A stretch of 64,000 nt of DNA from Roseovarius sp. 217 (GTDB taxonomy: Bacteria > Pseudomonadota > Alphaproteobacteria > Rhodobacterales > Rhodobacteraceae): positions 3,079,562-3,143,561 of the forward strand of contig NZ_CH902584.1 of the NCBI RefSeq assembly GCF_000152845.1, in the 5' to 3' direction. Each line of letters opens with the position of its first letter. Positions within the stretch are counted from its first letter, which is position 1. The position numbers and the translations under genes are program-made. A model generated the notes under the pieces. It did no database searches. It worked only from the letters and a program-made list of their open reading frames with translations, and had not been told where the DNA came from. This document shows, one piece after another, positions 44,511 to 53,767 of the stretch.

Positions 44511-45493
44511 GCGCCGCCCCCCAGAAGGCCCGCGCCGGGGCTGAAAAGATCGAGGTGGTTGTCGCCGCTGTGGTGCCGGTCAACGACTTGGTGACGCGGT
44601 TCGAATTCCGCCGCCCGGAGGGGGCGGAGTTTCCGCCCTTTTCGGCGGGCGCGCATACGGTCGTGGAAATGCATGACGAGGGCCGCACGCGGCTGAACCC
44701 CTATTCGCTGATGTCCGACCCCGGTGATCGGTCGCTCTATGCCATTTCGGTGCGGCGCGATGATGAGGGGCGGGGTGGGTCGCTCTATATGCATCGCCAT
44801 GTCAATCCGGGTGACGCGATGACGATCACCTATCCGGTCAATCTCTTTCCGCTCGATCTGCGGGCGCGCAAGCATGTGTTCTTTGCCGGGGGCATCGGGA
44901 TCACGCCGTTTATGGCGATGATCGCGCAGTTGGAGCAATCCAACGGCAATTGGGAATTGCACTATGCCTGCCGGAATGCCGATCTTGGCTCTTATGCTGA
45001 TCAGCTGCGGGGCAAATATTCCAACAAGGCGCATATCTATTACGACGATCAGGAGCAGGCGATTCCGCTCGATGATCTCTTGAGCGGGCAGCCTCTGGGC
45101 ACGCATATCTATGTCTGCGGTCCCAAAGGGATGATTACTTGGGTCAAGACCCGCGCGACCGCGCTTGGTTGGCCGGACGAGGCGGTGCATTCCGAGGAGT
45201 TTCTCGCGCCGCAACCCGGCGTGCCGTTTGAGGTGCGGCTCTGCAAATCCGATCTGGTCATTCAGGTGGGCGAACACGAGAGTCTCTTGGAGGCCATCGA
45301 GCGGGCAGGGGTCGATGCGCCCTTCCTCTGTCGCGGCGGGGCCTGCGGCCAATGCGAGACAGATGTGGTCGAGTTGGACGGCAAGATCGTGCACCGCGAT
45401 CACTGGCTGGACGATGCAGAGCACGCCAGCGGCAAGAAAATCATGCCCTGCGTCAGCCGTTTCATCGGCAAGACGCTGGTTCTGGACCGATAA
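44507..45493 (+). CDS. dmmB: Dimethylamine monooxygenase reductase subunit DmmB
   Basis: A 328-residue phthalate dioxygenase reductase-type protein. The order is a flavin-binding FR domain (SAGAHTVVEMHDEG, NPYSLMSDP), an NAD(P)H-binding domain (FFAGGIGITPFMAMI, YVCGPKGM), and a C-terminal plant-type [2Fe-2S] domain with Cys275, Cys280, Cys283 and Cys315. It delivers electrons from NAD(P)H to the catalytic subunit. The ATG at 44507 overlaps the dmmA stop. Confidence 0.93.
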   Translation: MSAAPQKARAGAEKIEVVVAAVVPVNDLVTRFEFRRPEGAEFPPFSAGAHTVVEMHDEGRTRLNPYSLMSDPGDRSLYAISVRRDDEGRGGSLYMHRHVNPGDAMTITYPVNLFPLDLRARKHVFFAGGIGITPFMAMIAQLEQSNGNWELHYACRNADLGSYADQLRGKYSNKAHIYYDDQEQAIPLDDLLSGQPLGTHIYVCGPKGMITWVKTRATALGWPDEAVHSEEFLAPQPGVPFEVRLCKSDLVIQVGEHESLLEAIERAGVDAPFLCRGGACGQCETDVVELDGKIVHRDHWLDDAEHASGKKIMPCVSRFIGKTLVLDR

Positions 45494-45506
45494 GGAGCCA
45501 CGCGAG

Positions 45507-46574
45507 ATGACCATTCAGTTCAATAATGAGACCTTCCGCAACGATTATTCATTCCGCAATTCGCCCTGGGCGATCAAGCGGTTCCCGTTCCCGTTCCACG
45601 AAGACAGCTATATGTATTCGGTGAATATGGAGCAGCATCGCGGCGGGCCTGCCGGATCAGTCTATGAAAAGCGGTTCGATGTGGACGAGCATTACCTGTC
45701 GGAAATGGCCGACCGGGCGCTGGTGCTGGCCGATGATCCGCTGCGGTGCCAATCCCTGCCGCATATGACGCTGGCGGGATGGGACGTGCTCGAATTGATC
45801 ATGACCTGCAAGTCCGAGGATTATCCCGACCTCTTTGAGTTGCATCGCGACGGGAACAGGTGGCGGTGGATCAACAAGCCGATGGGAATCGACCACAGCT
45901 TTACCTTTCTGGACGAGACCACGCTGCCGCAGGGACCGTTGGAGTATATTACGCGCCAGACTCAAGGCGATTTCGCGGTGTTGGATCAGCGCGACGAGAT
46001 GCTTTGGATGGATGCGGGGATGATTACCACGCAGGCCGATTGGTCGCTCGATTTCGACATAGGCATGAATTTCTTTGAATGGCATGCGCCGGTGCCTTTG
46101 GCGCATGAGATGGGGATTTTCCAGCGCGCGCTGAAGTTCCTGCTGAATGTGCAGCAGGGGGCCCCGGCAAGGCGGCTGAACTGGACGATGACAGTCAATC
46201 CGCTGCTCGATACCAGCCCCGAGAATTATCACAAATGGGGCGTGCAAAAGACCACGCTGACGCCCGAGAATATCGGCGCGAAACAGCATCTGCGGGTCGA
46301 GTTGCAGACGTTTTTCCGGCTGCCGCGCTCGAATGCGCTGCTGTTTCCGATACGCTGCTATCTGATTGCGTTTCAGGATGTGGTGAGCGTGCCGAAATGG
46401 GGTCGCCGTCTGCACCGCGTGGTGCGCGATCTGCCTGAGGAACTGGCGACCTACAAGGGATTCATCGCCAATCGTCCGCTGATGATCGAGTATCTGAGCC
46501 GGTTTGACGATGGCCTGCCCACCAGCCCCGGTATCTGGCCGGATCTGGAGACGGAGCCACCGTTGCAGAAGTGA
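45507..46574 (+). CDS. dmmC: Dimethylamine monooxygenase subunit DmmC (DUF3445, haem-dependent N-demethylase)
   Basis: A 355-residue protein of the DUF3445/haem-dependent oxidative N-demethylase family. Recognisable segments are PFPFHEDSYMYSVNMEQHRG at the N-terminus, CQSLPHMTLAGWDVLELIM, and RVELQTFFRLPRSNALLFPI near the C-terminus, the last being a conserved core of the family. It should hold the catalytic haem for oxidation of dimethylamine. It starts 13 bases after dmmB and is the last gene of the operon; a MITE-like repeat follows. Confidence 0.92.
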   Translation: MTIQFNNETFRNDYSFRNSPWAIKRFPFPFHEDSYMYSVNMEQHRGGPAGSVYEKRFDVDEHYLSEMADRALVLADDPLRCQSLPHMTLAGWDVLELIMTCKSEDYPDLFELHRDGNRWRWINKPMGIDHSFTFLDETTLPQGPLEYITRQTQGDFAVLDQRDEMLWMDAGMITTQADWSLDFDIGMNFFEWHAPVPLAHEMGIFQRALKFLLNVQQGAPARRLNWTMTVNPLLDTSPENYHKWGVQKTTLTPENIGAKQHLRVELQTFFRLPRSNALLFPIRCYLIAFQDVVSVPKWGRRLHRVVRDLPEELATYKGFIANRPLMIEYLSRFDDGLPTSPGIWPDLETEPPLQK

Positions 46575-46616
46575 GGAGGTGTGGGGCTATTGCGAAGGGT
46601 GCCCCAAAAGCACGCA

Positions 46617-46785
46617 CGCGCGGAATCAAGGCGCGGAACGCGCCGCCGCGCGGATCGCTGGGCCGTCCCGCGGCCTAGCGATGCTGAGAGGAGCAGCAAT
46701 ACTGTGAGGCCATGCGGACTTGGCAGGCATAAAACGCCATAACGTGCCGTTGCTTCGCTAGTCCCCGGCCCAACGATCCGCGCGG
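46617..46785 (+). repeat. MITE-like repeat, copy 3 (internally deleted)
   Basis: Left inverted repeat CCGCGCGGATCGCTGGGCCG at 46646-46665 and right inverted repeat CGGCCCAACGATCCGCGCGG at 46766-46785. Compared with copies 1 and 2 it lacks the segment holding the two small hairpins after the left end. It lies between the convergent dmmC and XRE-cupin genes. Confidence 0.85.
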
Positions 46786-46827
46786 CTCATTGTTTGAGGT
46801 GAAGGGGAGCAACCCGGCACCCAAGCC

Positions 46828-47475
46828 TCAACTCTTCTGCGGGTAGCTGATGATGGACAGATACCGTATCGGAAAGCGGATCAACTGATCCGGCCCATGC
46901 GGCGAGTCGGCGTCGAAAAAGAGCGTGTCGCCGGGGGTGAGATGGTAGGTTTCGTTGCCATGGCGATAACCGACCTCGCCTTCGAGCATGTAGATCATCT
47001 CGATCCCCTCATGCTGAAAGGTCTTGAACGTGTCGGATTCGGAGTTGAGCACGATGAGATAGGGCTCGACCATGACACCGCTGCTGTTCGATCCGATGTG
47101 GCCAAGGAGATTGTATTGATGGCCTGCACGGGTGCCTGCGCGCTCGATCTCGACACCTTGCCCGGCCTTGGTATGGACTGCCTCGCGGCGCTCTTCGTAT
47201 TCCTTGAAAAACGCGGTCAAGGGCACGGAGAGGGCGCGTGCCAGCGTTTGCAGCGTGGTTAGCGAGGGCGAGGTATTGCCGTTCTCGATCTTGGAGAGCA
47301 TGCCGATGGAGAGTTCGGTCATGTTCGAAAGTTCGGCCACGGTGATGTTCTGTTTCTTGCGATAGGCGCGCACCTCGCGGCCGATGGCAACTTCGAGCAC
47401 TTTCTCGCGTTCGTCGCGCAGTTTGTGAGGATCCTGAGTCAGTTTGACCAATTTTGCGGGTTCCATGATGCTCAT
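46828..47475 (-). CDS. XRE-family transcriptional regulator with C-terminal cupin sensor
   Basis: A 215-residue regulator. The helix-turn-helix spans about 36-90 (AYRKKQNITVAELSNMTELS, SKIENGNTSPSLTTLQTLA). The cupin domain at about 130-205 (GIEMIYMLEGEVGYRHGNET, LTPGDTLFFDADSPHG) should bind a small ligand. The start at 47475 has AGAGG upstream; longer in-frame versions run into the neighbour's promoter. It is divergent from the GlxA/AraC-type regulator and sits between dmm and mgd operons. It may control one or both; matching near-palindromes occur upstream of its own gene and of dmmD. Confidence 0.92.
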   Translation of the reverse strand: MSIMEPAKLVKLTQDPHKLRDEREKVLEVAIGREVRAYRKKQNITVAELSNMTELSIGMLSKIENGNTSPSLTTLQTLARALSVPLTAFFKEYEERREAVHTKAGQGVEIERAGTRAGHQYNLLGHIGSNSSGVMVEPYLIVLNSESDTFKTFQHEGIEMIYMLEGEVGYRHGNETYHLTPGDTLFFDADSPHGPDQLIRFPIRYLSIISYPQKS

Positions 47476-47563
47476 CGTTTTCCTCTCGGGTTGTAATTCG
47501 GGCCGTTTCGAATTGCCAGATTGTTCGTAAGTTTCTCGCTGTACTTCACCATATTGCATAATT

Positions 47564-47580
47564 TTTTCCCAAGTGGAAAA
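47564..47580. promoter_or_regulatory. TTTTCC-N5-GGAAAA palindrome upstream of the XRE-cupin gene
   Basis: TTTTCCCAAGTGGAAAA, an exact 6-bp inverted repeat with five bases between, in the 149-base divergent spacer. A match lies upstream of dmmD (42605) and a wider version upstream of mgdA (53768). Autoregulation is a reasonable inference. Confidence 0.5.
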
Positions 47581-47624
47581 TGTTACGTAGAGACAAAGCA
47601 GGGTCTGACTAGAGGAAACTGACG

Positions 47625-48623
47625 ATGACAGAGCGTGTGATCCGGGTGGGGTTCCTGATATTTCCGGGATTTCCGATGTCTTGTCTGACCTCGGTGATCG
47701 AGCCGCTGCGTGCGGCCAATGAAATTTCGGGGCGGCATACCTTTGCCTGGGATCTGATAGCTGAAGGGACCGAGCCGGTGATCTCAAGTGCCGGGATTGC
47801 GTTTGAACCCAGTCGCAGCCTCGCAGATACGGCGAATTGCGACTATCTGCTGCTCTTGTCCGCGCCCACCAGCGTGTTTGCGGAGCGCAGTTCACCTGCT
47901 CATTTGCGGCGCGCGGCGCGGCATGGGACCATTCTCGGGGCAATCAGCGGCGGGGTGTTTCCACTGTTGCGGAGTGGTGCCGTGGGAGATGCGGCCTTGT
48001 CGGTGCATTGGTGCTACGAGGCGGCGTTCCTGGCAGAGTTTCCGGGCGTGCCTGCGTCGGATCAGGTGATCGAGATTACGCCGCGCTGTGTCACGGCCTC
48101 GGGGGCGGCGGCTGCGTTTGATCTGGCGCTGCATATGGTCGAAACCGAGCTTGGCGCGGGGATCGCCACCGAGGTGGCGTGTTGGTTTCAACATCCAATG
48201 ATGCGCAAGGCCGGGGTTCAGCAGATGGTGCCGGTCCTTGGAGAAGGCAGCAAACAGGAGGATCTCCACCCCATCGTTGCGCGGGCGATCGACCTTATGG
48301 CACGGCATATGTCGGTGCCCATTTCCATGGCAGAGGTGGCGGAGGATTTGGCGATCACGCCGCGCCATCTGGAGCGTAGTTTCAAGCGGGCGACGGGGCA
48401 GAATCCGACCAATTATTACCGCGCCATGCGAATGAAGGCCGCGCGGCAGATCGTGATGTATTCCAACGACACAATGATGCAGATCGCCGAAGCTGTTGGG
48501 TATGCCAGTTCCAAGGTGTTGGTGCGGCATTACCGCGAGGCTTTTGGCATCTCGCCGCGTGAGGATCGCCAAAGGATCAATCTCACGCGGGTCAAGGGCA
48601 ATCTGCCGGTGCCCTCGGTGTGA
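47625..48623 (+). CDS. GlxA-family transcriptional regulator (DJ-1/PfpI N-terminus, AraC C-terminus)
   Basis: A 332-residue regulator. Residues about 5-175 form a DJ-1/PfpI-like amidotransferase-fold sensor (VIRVGFLIFPGFPMSCLTSV, ILGAISGGVFPL), and about 220-320 a double AraC helix-turn-helix (MSVPISMAEVAEDLAITPRH, MMQIAEAVGYASSKVLVRHY). Relatives such as GbdR and CdhR activate choline, glycine betaine or carnitine catabolism. Here it lies between dmm and mgd operons and is divergent from the XRE-cupin gene, which suggests control of amine catabolism. The ATG follows GAGGAAAC. Confidence 0.92.
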   Translation: MTERVIRVGFLIFPGFPMSCLTSVIEPLRAANEISGRHTFAWDLIAEGTEPVISSAGIAFEPSRSLADTANCDYLLLLSAPTSVFAERSSPAHLRRAARHGTILGAISGGVFPLLRSGAVGDAALSVHWCYEAAFLAEFPGVPASDQVIEITPRCVTASGAAAAFDLALHMVETELGAGIATEVACWFQHPMMRKAGVQQMVPVLGEGSKQEDLHPIVARAIDLMARHMSVPISMAEVAEDLAITPRHLERSFKRATGQNPTNYYRAMRMKAARQIVMYSNDTMMQIAEAVGYASSKVLVRHYREAFGISPREDRQRINLTRVKGNLPVPSV

Positions 48624-48698
48624 GCGCGGCCCTTACTCGATCCTCAATTGTGCCATGGGGGGCCCGATTGGTGGTCACCGCCTTCACGGGCACCGTCT

Positions 48699-49259
48699 TT
48701 AATGCGCTGAGCGTATCGCTGTCAGAAGCGCGTGATGCAGGGAACCCGCCGAGGAGCGGGGGCCGATCACCGAGATATGGCGCGGGCTGTGGCAAAGCAG
48801 GAAGCAGCCCATATGCTCAACCGCCGTGCGCTGCGCCTCGCCGCCGGTGAAGGCGCGGGTGTTGGCGTTGGTGAGGCGTTCCAACACATCGGCCAAGCCG
48901 TCACCGCTGAGGTCAAAGCGGCACCATGCGCCAGTCTGGTCGGTGACGCTTGTGGCACCCTTGGCCTGCGCCAAGATCTGATGTGCCAGATCCTCGTGGG
49001 TCTCGATGGGGGCGTCGAGCATCCATTGATCCGGTCCCATCCAGAAGGCGGTGAGGTCAGTGCCGCCCATGCGGGCCGGACCGGGGGCGGGGGCACCGAT
49101 CAGAGAGGTCACAAGGGCGGCGGTCTGCGCCTCATGCCCAAGACGCGCCGCGACGGAGGCAAGCGCCCGGTCGGTGACTTCGGTCAATGTGACCGGGCCG
49201 TGGCTGTCGATACGGGGACGGGTCGCCCCGAGCGGGGTGATGGCGATGAGATCAGGCAC
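48699..49259 (-). CDS. mgdD: N-methylglutamate dehydrogenase gamma subunit (SoxG-like)
   Basis: A 186-residue protein matching the gamma subunit of heterotetrameric sarcosine oxidases, a GcvT-like fold, with FWMGPDQWMLDAP and a C-terminal SPRHISVIGPRSSAGSL. The preferred start is the GTG at 49259, which overlaps the mgdC stop by 8 bases and has AAGGAG upstream; an ATG at 49313 would add 18 residues inside mgdC. Last gene of mgdABCD, which oxidises N-methylglutamate to glutamate. Confidence 0.88.
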   Translation of the reverse strand: MPDLIAITPLGATRPRIDSHGPVTLTEVTDRALASVAARLGHEAQTAALVTSLIGAPAPGPARMGGTDLTAFWMGPDQWMLDAPIETHEDLAHQILAQAKGATSVTDQTGAWCRFDLSGDGLADVLERLTNANTRAFTGGEAQRTAVEHMGCFLLCHSPRHISVIGPRSSAGSLHHALLTAIRSAH

Positions 49260-52206
49260 GGAGGCGCTCTCCTTCTGGATCGACGAAATGGGCGCTGACG
49301 ACTTCGACGTCATGCTCGACGCCGGTCAGGGGCGAGACGAGGCGCAGGACCTCGCCCATGCGGGTATCGCCGGATTTGAGGAAGGCCAGCGCGATGGCAT
49401 GGCCCAAGTTGGGCGAGTAGCAGGCGGAGGTCACATAGCCCTGATCATGGGCGGCATCGACCGGGCTGCCGCGTGTCATCAGATGCGCGCCTGCGGGCAC
49501 GGGGTTGGCGCGGTCCACCGGGCGCAGGCCGACAAGGCGCAGCGCATCCGGGGTATTGAGACCTTCGCGGCGTGAGAGCACAGCCCCGATCGAGTCTTTT
49601 TTGTCCGAGACCATCTTGCCCATGCCGAGATTGAGGGCCGTGGTGGTGCCGTTCAGCTCGTTGCCCGCGGCGTGACCCTTTTCGATCCGCATGACGCCGA
49701 GCGCTTCGGTGCCGTAGGGAACCACGTCAAACTCGCGCCCCGCCTCCATCAAGCGACGGATCATGGCATCGCCGTAGCGCGTAGGCACGGCGATCTCATA
49801 GGCCAGCTCGCCCGAAAACGAGATCCGGAACAGGCGCGCGCGCAAGCTGCCGCAGACGGTGATTTCGCCGCAGGCCATGAAGGGGAAGCCGTCGTTCGAG
49901 AGGTCGACTTCGGGGTCCACCACTTTTTGCAAGAGTTTGCGGGCATTGGGGCCTGCGACGGAAAACTGCGCCCAAGCCTCAGTCGTGGAGATGAGCTGCA
50001 CATCCATGTCAGGGCAGAGGCATTGGCGCACGAATTCCATATGGCGATAGACGGTGACCGCATTTGCGGTGGTGGTTGTGACCACGAAATGATCCTCTGC
50101 CAGACGTGCGGCGGTGCCGTCGTCCATGGCGATGCCGTCCTCGCGCAGCATGAGGCCGTAGCGGGTGCGCCCCACGGGCAGTTTGGCGAAGGCGTTGCAA
50201 TAGATCATGTTGAGGAAAGCGGCGGCATCCGCGCCCTGCACGTCGATCTTGCCCAATGTGGTCACATCGCAGATCCCGACCGAGCGGCGGGTTTGCAGAA
50301 CCTCGCGGTCCACGCTCTGCCGCCAATGGGTTTCGCCGGCGCGGGGGAACCATTGCGCGCGCAGCCACATGCCCACCTCGACAAAGACCGCGCCCTGTTC
50401 TTCGGCCCAGAAATGGCTGGGGGTCTTGCGGGTGGGCCGGAAATCCGCACCGCGTGAGCGACCCGCAAAGGCCCCGATGGCGGTGGGGGTATAGGGCGGG
50501 CGGAACATGGTGGTGCCCACCTCGGGGATGGATTTGCCCGCCACTTCGGCCATGATCGCCATGCCCGCAGTGTTCGAGGTCTTGCCCTGATCGGTGGCCA
50601 TGCCAAGGGTCGTGTAGCGCTTGAGATGTTCGACGGAGGTGAAGTTTTCCTGATGCGCCAGTTTGATATCCTTGGCGGTGACGTCATTCTGTTGATCCAC
50701 CCACGCGCGCTTGGCGCCTTGGACATGCCAGAAGGGGGTGAGGGCGACGGGCGTATCCTCGGCCTGAGGCAGATCGGGGCGGGTGACGGTGCGGCCAAGG
50801 TCGGCGACGATGCTTGCGGCGACGTCGGCACCCGAGGTCAGGGCGGCATGGGTCGAGAAGAGACCATCGGCCGCGCCGACCACGGTCATGCCCTGAGGCA
50901 GGGTGCCACCGGGAACAAAGGCATGGATATCGGCGTTCCATGTTGGACGGCCGCGCTGATGGCATGTGAGGCTTACGTTCGGGTTCCAGCCACCCGTGAC
51001 GCCAAGCGCGCCGCAGTTTAGGCTACGGCGAGTGCCGCGCGCGTCCGTCACCTCGATCTTGCTCAGCCCAAGGCGGCCTGACGTGTTGGTAATAGTGCCG
51101 CCAGCGATGACCTCGTAGCCGTTGCCTTTGGGGGCATCGGGGCGGGTGTCGATCACTGCGGTGACCGTCACGCCCTTGGCCAGCAAATCCTGCGCGGTGC
51201 GGTGGCCGTCGTCATTATTGGTGAAAACGGCGATCTCTTGCGCCGGGGTTGCGGCCCAGCGGTTGGCATAGGCGCGCAGGGCCCCCGCCATCATGATGCC
51301 GGGGCGGTCGTTATTCTCGAACACGATGGGGCGTTCGGTGGCACCGGCGGCGAGAATGGCGCGGGTGGAATAGATGCGCCAGAGGATCTGGCGCGGCTTG
51401 CCCTCGGGCGGGACGGGCAGGTGATCGCTGACGCGTTCGAGCGCGCCGTAGATGCCGTGATCGAACGCGCCAAGGACCGTGGTGCGGGTCATCACCCGGA
51501 CATTGGGCATGGCGGACAAGCGCTCGGCGGTCTCGGCCGCCCAGTCGGATCCGGAGTGTTGGCCCATTGCGAAAGTTTCGGCGTTGAGGCGGCCACCGGG
51601 CCGGGAATCCTCATCCGCGAGAATGACATTGAGACCGGATTCGGCTGCGGTCAGGGCCGCCGCGAGGCCCGCGGGGCCAGCGCCGATGATGAGCAGGTCG
51701 CAGTGCAGATAGCCCTTGTCATAGCTGTCCGGGTCGGCTTGCAGGCTGAGAGAGCCCAGACCGGCGGCGCGACGGATCATGGGTTCGTAGAGCTTTTCCC
51801 AGAAAGCGGCGGGCCACATAAAGGTTTTGTAGTAGAATCCGGCGGCAAAGAAGCTTGAGAGGCGGTCGTTGATCGAGAGCGCGTCAAAGGTGAGCGAGGG
51901 CCAGCGGTTTTGCGATTGCGCGGTGAGGCCGTCGAACAATTCGGCGGTCGTGGCGCGCGTGTTGGGTTCGCGCCGCGCGCCGTCGCGCAATTCCACGATC
52001 GCGTTGGGTTCTTCGGAGCCAGCCGAGAGCGGGCCGCGTGGGCGGTGGTATTTGAACGAACGGCCCATCAGGCGCACGCCATTGGCCAGAAGCGCCGAGG
52101 CGAGCGTGTCGCCGGGATGGCCCTTCATCCATTTGTCGTCGAAACGAAAGGAAATGGTGCGGCTGCGGTCGATCAGCCCGCCCTGCAAACGGTTTTCTTG
52201 GGTCAT
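49252..52206 (-). CDS. mgdC: N-methylglutamate dehydrogenase alpha subunit (SoxA-like)
   Basis: A 984-residue subunit related to sarcosine oxidase alpha. An N-terminal Fer2_4-type domain (about 10-95; MGRSFKYHRPRGPLSAG) is followed by an NAD/FAD-binding domain (LLIIGAGPAGLAAALTA, near 172-190) and a long C-terminal GcvT-like folate domain (about 600-984; KVVDPEVDLSNDGFPFM, GTEALGVMRIEKGHAAGNEL). The folate domain should capture the methyl group as methylene-THF. The start overlaps the mgdB stop by 4 bases. Assignment as NMG dehydrogenase rather than sarcosine oxidase rests on its linkage to gmaS and mgsABC. Confidence 0.92.
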   Translation of the reverse strand: MTQENRLQGGLIDRSRTISFRFDDKWMKGHPGDTLASALLANGVRLMGRSFKYHRPRGPLSAGSEEPNAIVELRDGARREPNTRATTAELFDGLTAQSQNRWPSLTFDALSINDRLSSFFAAGFYYKTFMWPAAFWEKLYEPMIRRAAGLGSLSLQADPDSYDKGYLHCDLLIIGAGPAGLAAALTAAESGLNVILADEDSRPGGRLNAETFAMGQHSGSDWAAETAERLSAMPNVRVMTRTTVLGAFDHGIYGALERVSDHLPVPPEGKPRQILWRIYSTRAILAAGATERPIVFENNDRPGIMMAGALRAYANRWAATPAQEIAVFTNNDDGHRTAQDLLAKGVTVTAVIDTRPDAPKGNGYEVIAGGTITNTSGRLGLSKIEVTDARGTRRSLNCGALGVTGGWNPNVSLTCHQRGRPTWNADIHAFVPGGTLPQGMTVVGAADGLFSTHAALTSGADVAASIVADLGRTVTRPDLPQAEDTPVALTPFWHVQGAKRAWVDQQNDVTAKDIKLAHQENFTSVEHLKRYTTLGMATDQGKTSNTAGMAIMAEVAGKSIPEVGTTMFRPPYTPTAIGAFAGRSRGADFRPTRKTPSHFWAEEQGAVFVEVGMWLRAQWFPRAGETHWRQSVDREVLQTRRSVGICDVTTLGKIDVQGADAAAFLNMIYCNAFAKLPVGRTRYGLMLREDGIAMDDGTAARLAEDHFVVTTTTANAVTVYRHMEFVRQCLCPDMDVQLISTTEAWAQFSVAGPNARKLLQKVVDPEVDLSNDGFPFMACGEITVCGSLRARLFRISFSGELAYEIAVPTRYGDAMIRRLMEAGREFDVVPYGTEALGVMRIEKGHAAGNELNGTTTALNLGMGKMVSDKKDSIGAVLSRREGLNTPDALRLVGLRPVDRANPVPAGAHLMTRGSPVDAAHDQGYVTSACYSPNLGHAIALAFLKSGDTRMGEVLRLVSPLTGVEHDVEVVSAHFVDPEGERLRA

Positions 52207-52490
52207 TTGGAGCGTCCCTCGCGGCGGGCCACATCGCGGGCCAGTTCCACATCGGTGATTTCATGGGTCAGCGTGTCACGGGTGACGACAAGCCAGCTTC
52301 GATCGCCCTGTTCGTGGAACCACAGCTCGCGATGTGCCCCGGCGGGGTTGTCGCGCAAGTAGCCGTAGTCGATGAACTGCTCCAGCGCGTCCGGCGCGTC
52401 CGGGGCGGGGCGGCGGATGAGGGCGGCGTCGCCCTTGTAGACGAATTCGCTGGCGTCGCGGGGGCCGAGGGTTGGGTGGTTGATCAGCAT
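52203..52490 (-). CDS. mgdB: N-methylglutamate dehydrogenase delta subunit (SoxD-like), zinc ligands missing
   Basis: A 95-residue small subunit aligned with sarcosine oxidase delta (GPRDASEFVYKGDA, WLVVTRDTLTHEITDVELARDVA). In heterotetrameric sarcosine oxidase a zinc is held by a CxxC pair near the N-terminus plus a His and a Cys about 55 residues later. Here the CxxC position reads HPTL and the His-x3-Cys position reads HEQGD, so three of four ligands are replaced. It is located between mgdA (13 bases) and mgdC (4-base overlap). Confidence 0.9.
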   Translation of the reverse strand: MLINHPTLGPRDASEFVYKGDAALIRRPAPDAPDALEQFIDYGYLRDNPAGAHRELWFHEQGDRSWLVVTRDTLTHEITDVELARDVARREGRSK

Positions 52491-52503
52491 GGCGCGGGGT
52501 CCC

Positions 52504-53754
52504 TCAATGCAGGTTGGGCTGGTTGCCCATGCCCTTTTCGTCGATCATCCGCCCCAAGGCGAAGCGATCAAACCGATAGGCGGTGGCAGTCGGATGGGGC
52601 GTGTCGGTGGCCAGAAGATGCGCATAGGCAAAGCCCGAGGCAGGCGTTGCCTTGAACCCGCCATAGCACCAGCCGCCGTTGAAATAGAGCCCGGCGATAT
52701 GGGTGCGGTCGATGATGGGCGAGCCGTCCATGCTCATGTCCATGATGCCGCCCCACATCCGCAAAAGACGCGCGCGGCCCAGCATCGGAAAGATTGCCAT
52801 GCCGCCTTCGCAGACATCCTCGACCACGGGCAGGTTGCCGCGTTGGGCGTAGGAATTATAGCCGTCGATGTCGCCGCCGAACACAAGCCCGCCCTTGTCG
52901 GATTGGCTGCAATAGAAATGGCCCGCGCCGAAGGTGATGACGCCGGGCAGGACGGGTTTGAGGCCTTCCGACACGAAGGCCTGCAAGACATGGCTTTCAA
53001 TCGGCAGGCGCATGCCCGCGTGCGACATGAGGCGTGAGGAGGAGCCAGCAACGCAAGCGCCGACCTTGTTCGCGCCGATGAAGCCGCGCGATGTCTCGAC
53101 TCCCAGACATGTGCCGTTCTCGATGCGAAAGCCGGTGACTTCACAATTCTGGATGATATCCACCCCGCGTTGATCGGCGGCGCGGGCATAGCCCCAGGCC
53201 ACCGCGTCATGGCGCACGGTGCCACCGCGATGTTGGGCGAGACCGCCCTTGATCGGGAAACGGGCATCATTGACGTTGAGGAACGGATAGCGCGCCACAA
53301 TCTGCGCGGTGGTCAGCAGGTCGGCATCGGCCCCGTTCAGCATCATCGCATTGCCGCGCCGGATGAAGGCGTCGCGCTGTGCGTCGGTGTGGATCAGGTT
53401 GAGAATGCCACGCTGGCTGACCATGGCGTTGTAATTCAGGTCCTGCTCTAACCCTTCCCAGAGTTTGAGCGAGAATTCGTAGAACGGCTCATTGCCATCA
53501 AGCAGGTAGTTGGAGCGGATGATGGTGGTATTGCGCCCGACGTTGCCGCCGCCAATCCAGCCCTTTTCCAGCACGGCAATCCGCGCCTGTTTGAATTCCT
53601 TGGCCAGATAATAGGCCGTGGCAAGCCCGTGGCCGCCGCCGCCGATGATCACATAGTCATAAGACGCCTTTGGCGCTGCATCGCGCCATGCAGGGCCCCA
53701 ACCCCGATGTCCGGTGAGGGCCTCTTTGATGACCTTGAAACCTGAATAGCGCAT
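52504..53754 (-). CDS. mgdA: N-methylglutamate dehydrogenase beta subunit (SoxB-like)
   Basis: A 416-residue amino acid-oxidising flavoprotein of the DAO/sarcosine oxidase beta family. The dinucleotide motif is VIIGGGGHGLATAYYLA (35-51). Histidines 175 and 182 in QHRGGTVRHDAVAWGYA lie where the beta subunit carries covalent FMN. The C-terminal substrate-side segment is FNGGWCYGGFKATPASG. It should oxidise the N-methyl group of N-methylglutamate. First gene of mgdABCD; a TTTTCCCT/AGGGAAAA inverted repeat lies just upstream. Confidence 0.94.
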   Translation of the reverse strand: MRYSGFKVIKEALTGHRGWGPAWRDAAPKASYDYVIIGGGGHGLATAYYLAKEFKQARIAVLEKGWIGGGNVGRNTTIIRSNYLLDGNEPFYEFSLKLWEGLEQDLNYNAMVSQRGILNLIHTDAQRDAFIRRGNAMMLNGADADLLTTAQIVARYPFLNVNDARFPIKGGLAQHRGGTVRHDAVAWGYARAADQRGVDIIQNCEVTGFRIENGTCLGVETSRGFIGANKVGACVAGSSSRLMSHAGMRLPIESHVLQAFVSEGLKPVLPGVITFGAGHFYCSQSDKGGLVFGGDIDGYNSYAQRGNLPVVEDVCEGGMAIFPMLGRARLLRMWGGIMDMSMDGSPIIDRTHIAGLYFNGGWCYGGFKATPASGFAYAHLLATDTPHPTATAYRFDRFALGRMIDEKGMGNQPNLH

Positions 53755-53767
53755 GGAATCCGACTCC

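Noticed and set aside
46828-47943. A 371-residue version of the XRE-cupin protein
   Set aside because: The extra N-terminal 156 residues run antisense into the divergent regulator and have no domain; the start at 47475 has a ribosome site and matches family length.
48699-53754. Heterotetrameric sarcosine oxidase soxBDAG
   Set aside because: Subunits are homologous, but linkage to gmaS and mgsABC and the missing delta-subunit zinc ligands favour N-methylglutamate dehydrogenase mgdABCD. A sarcosine activity cannot be fully excluded.
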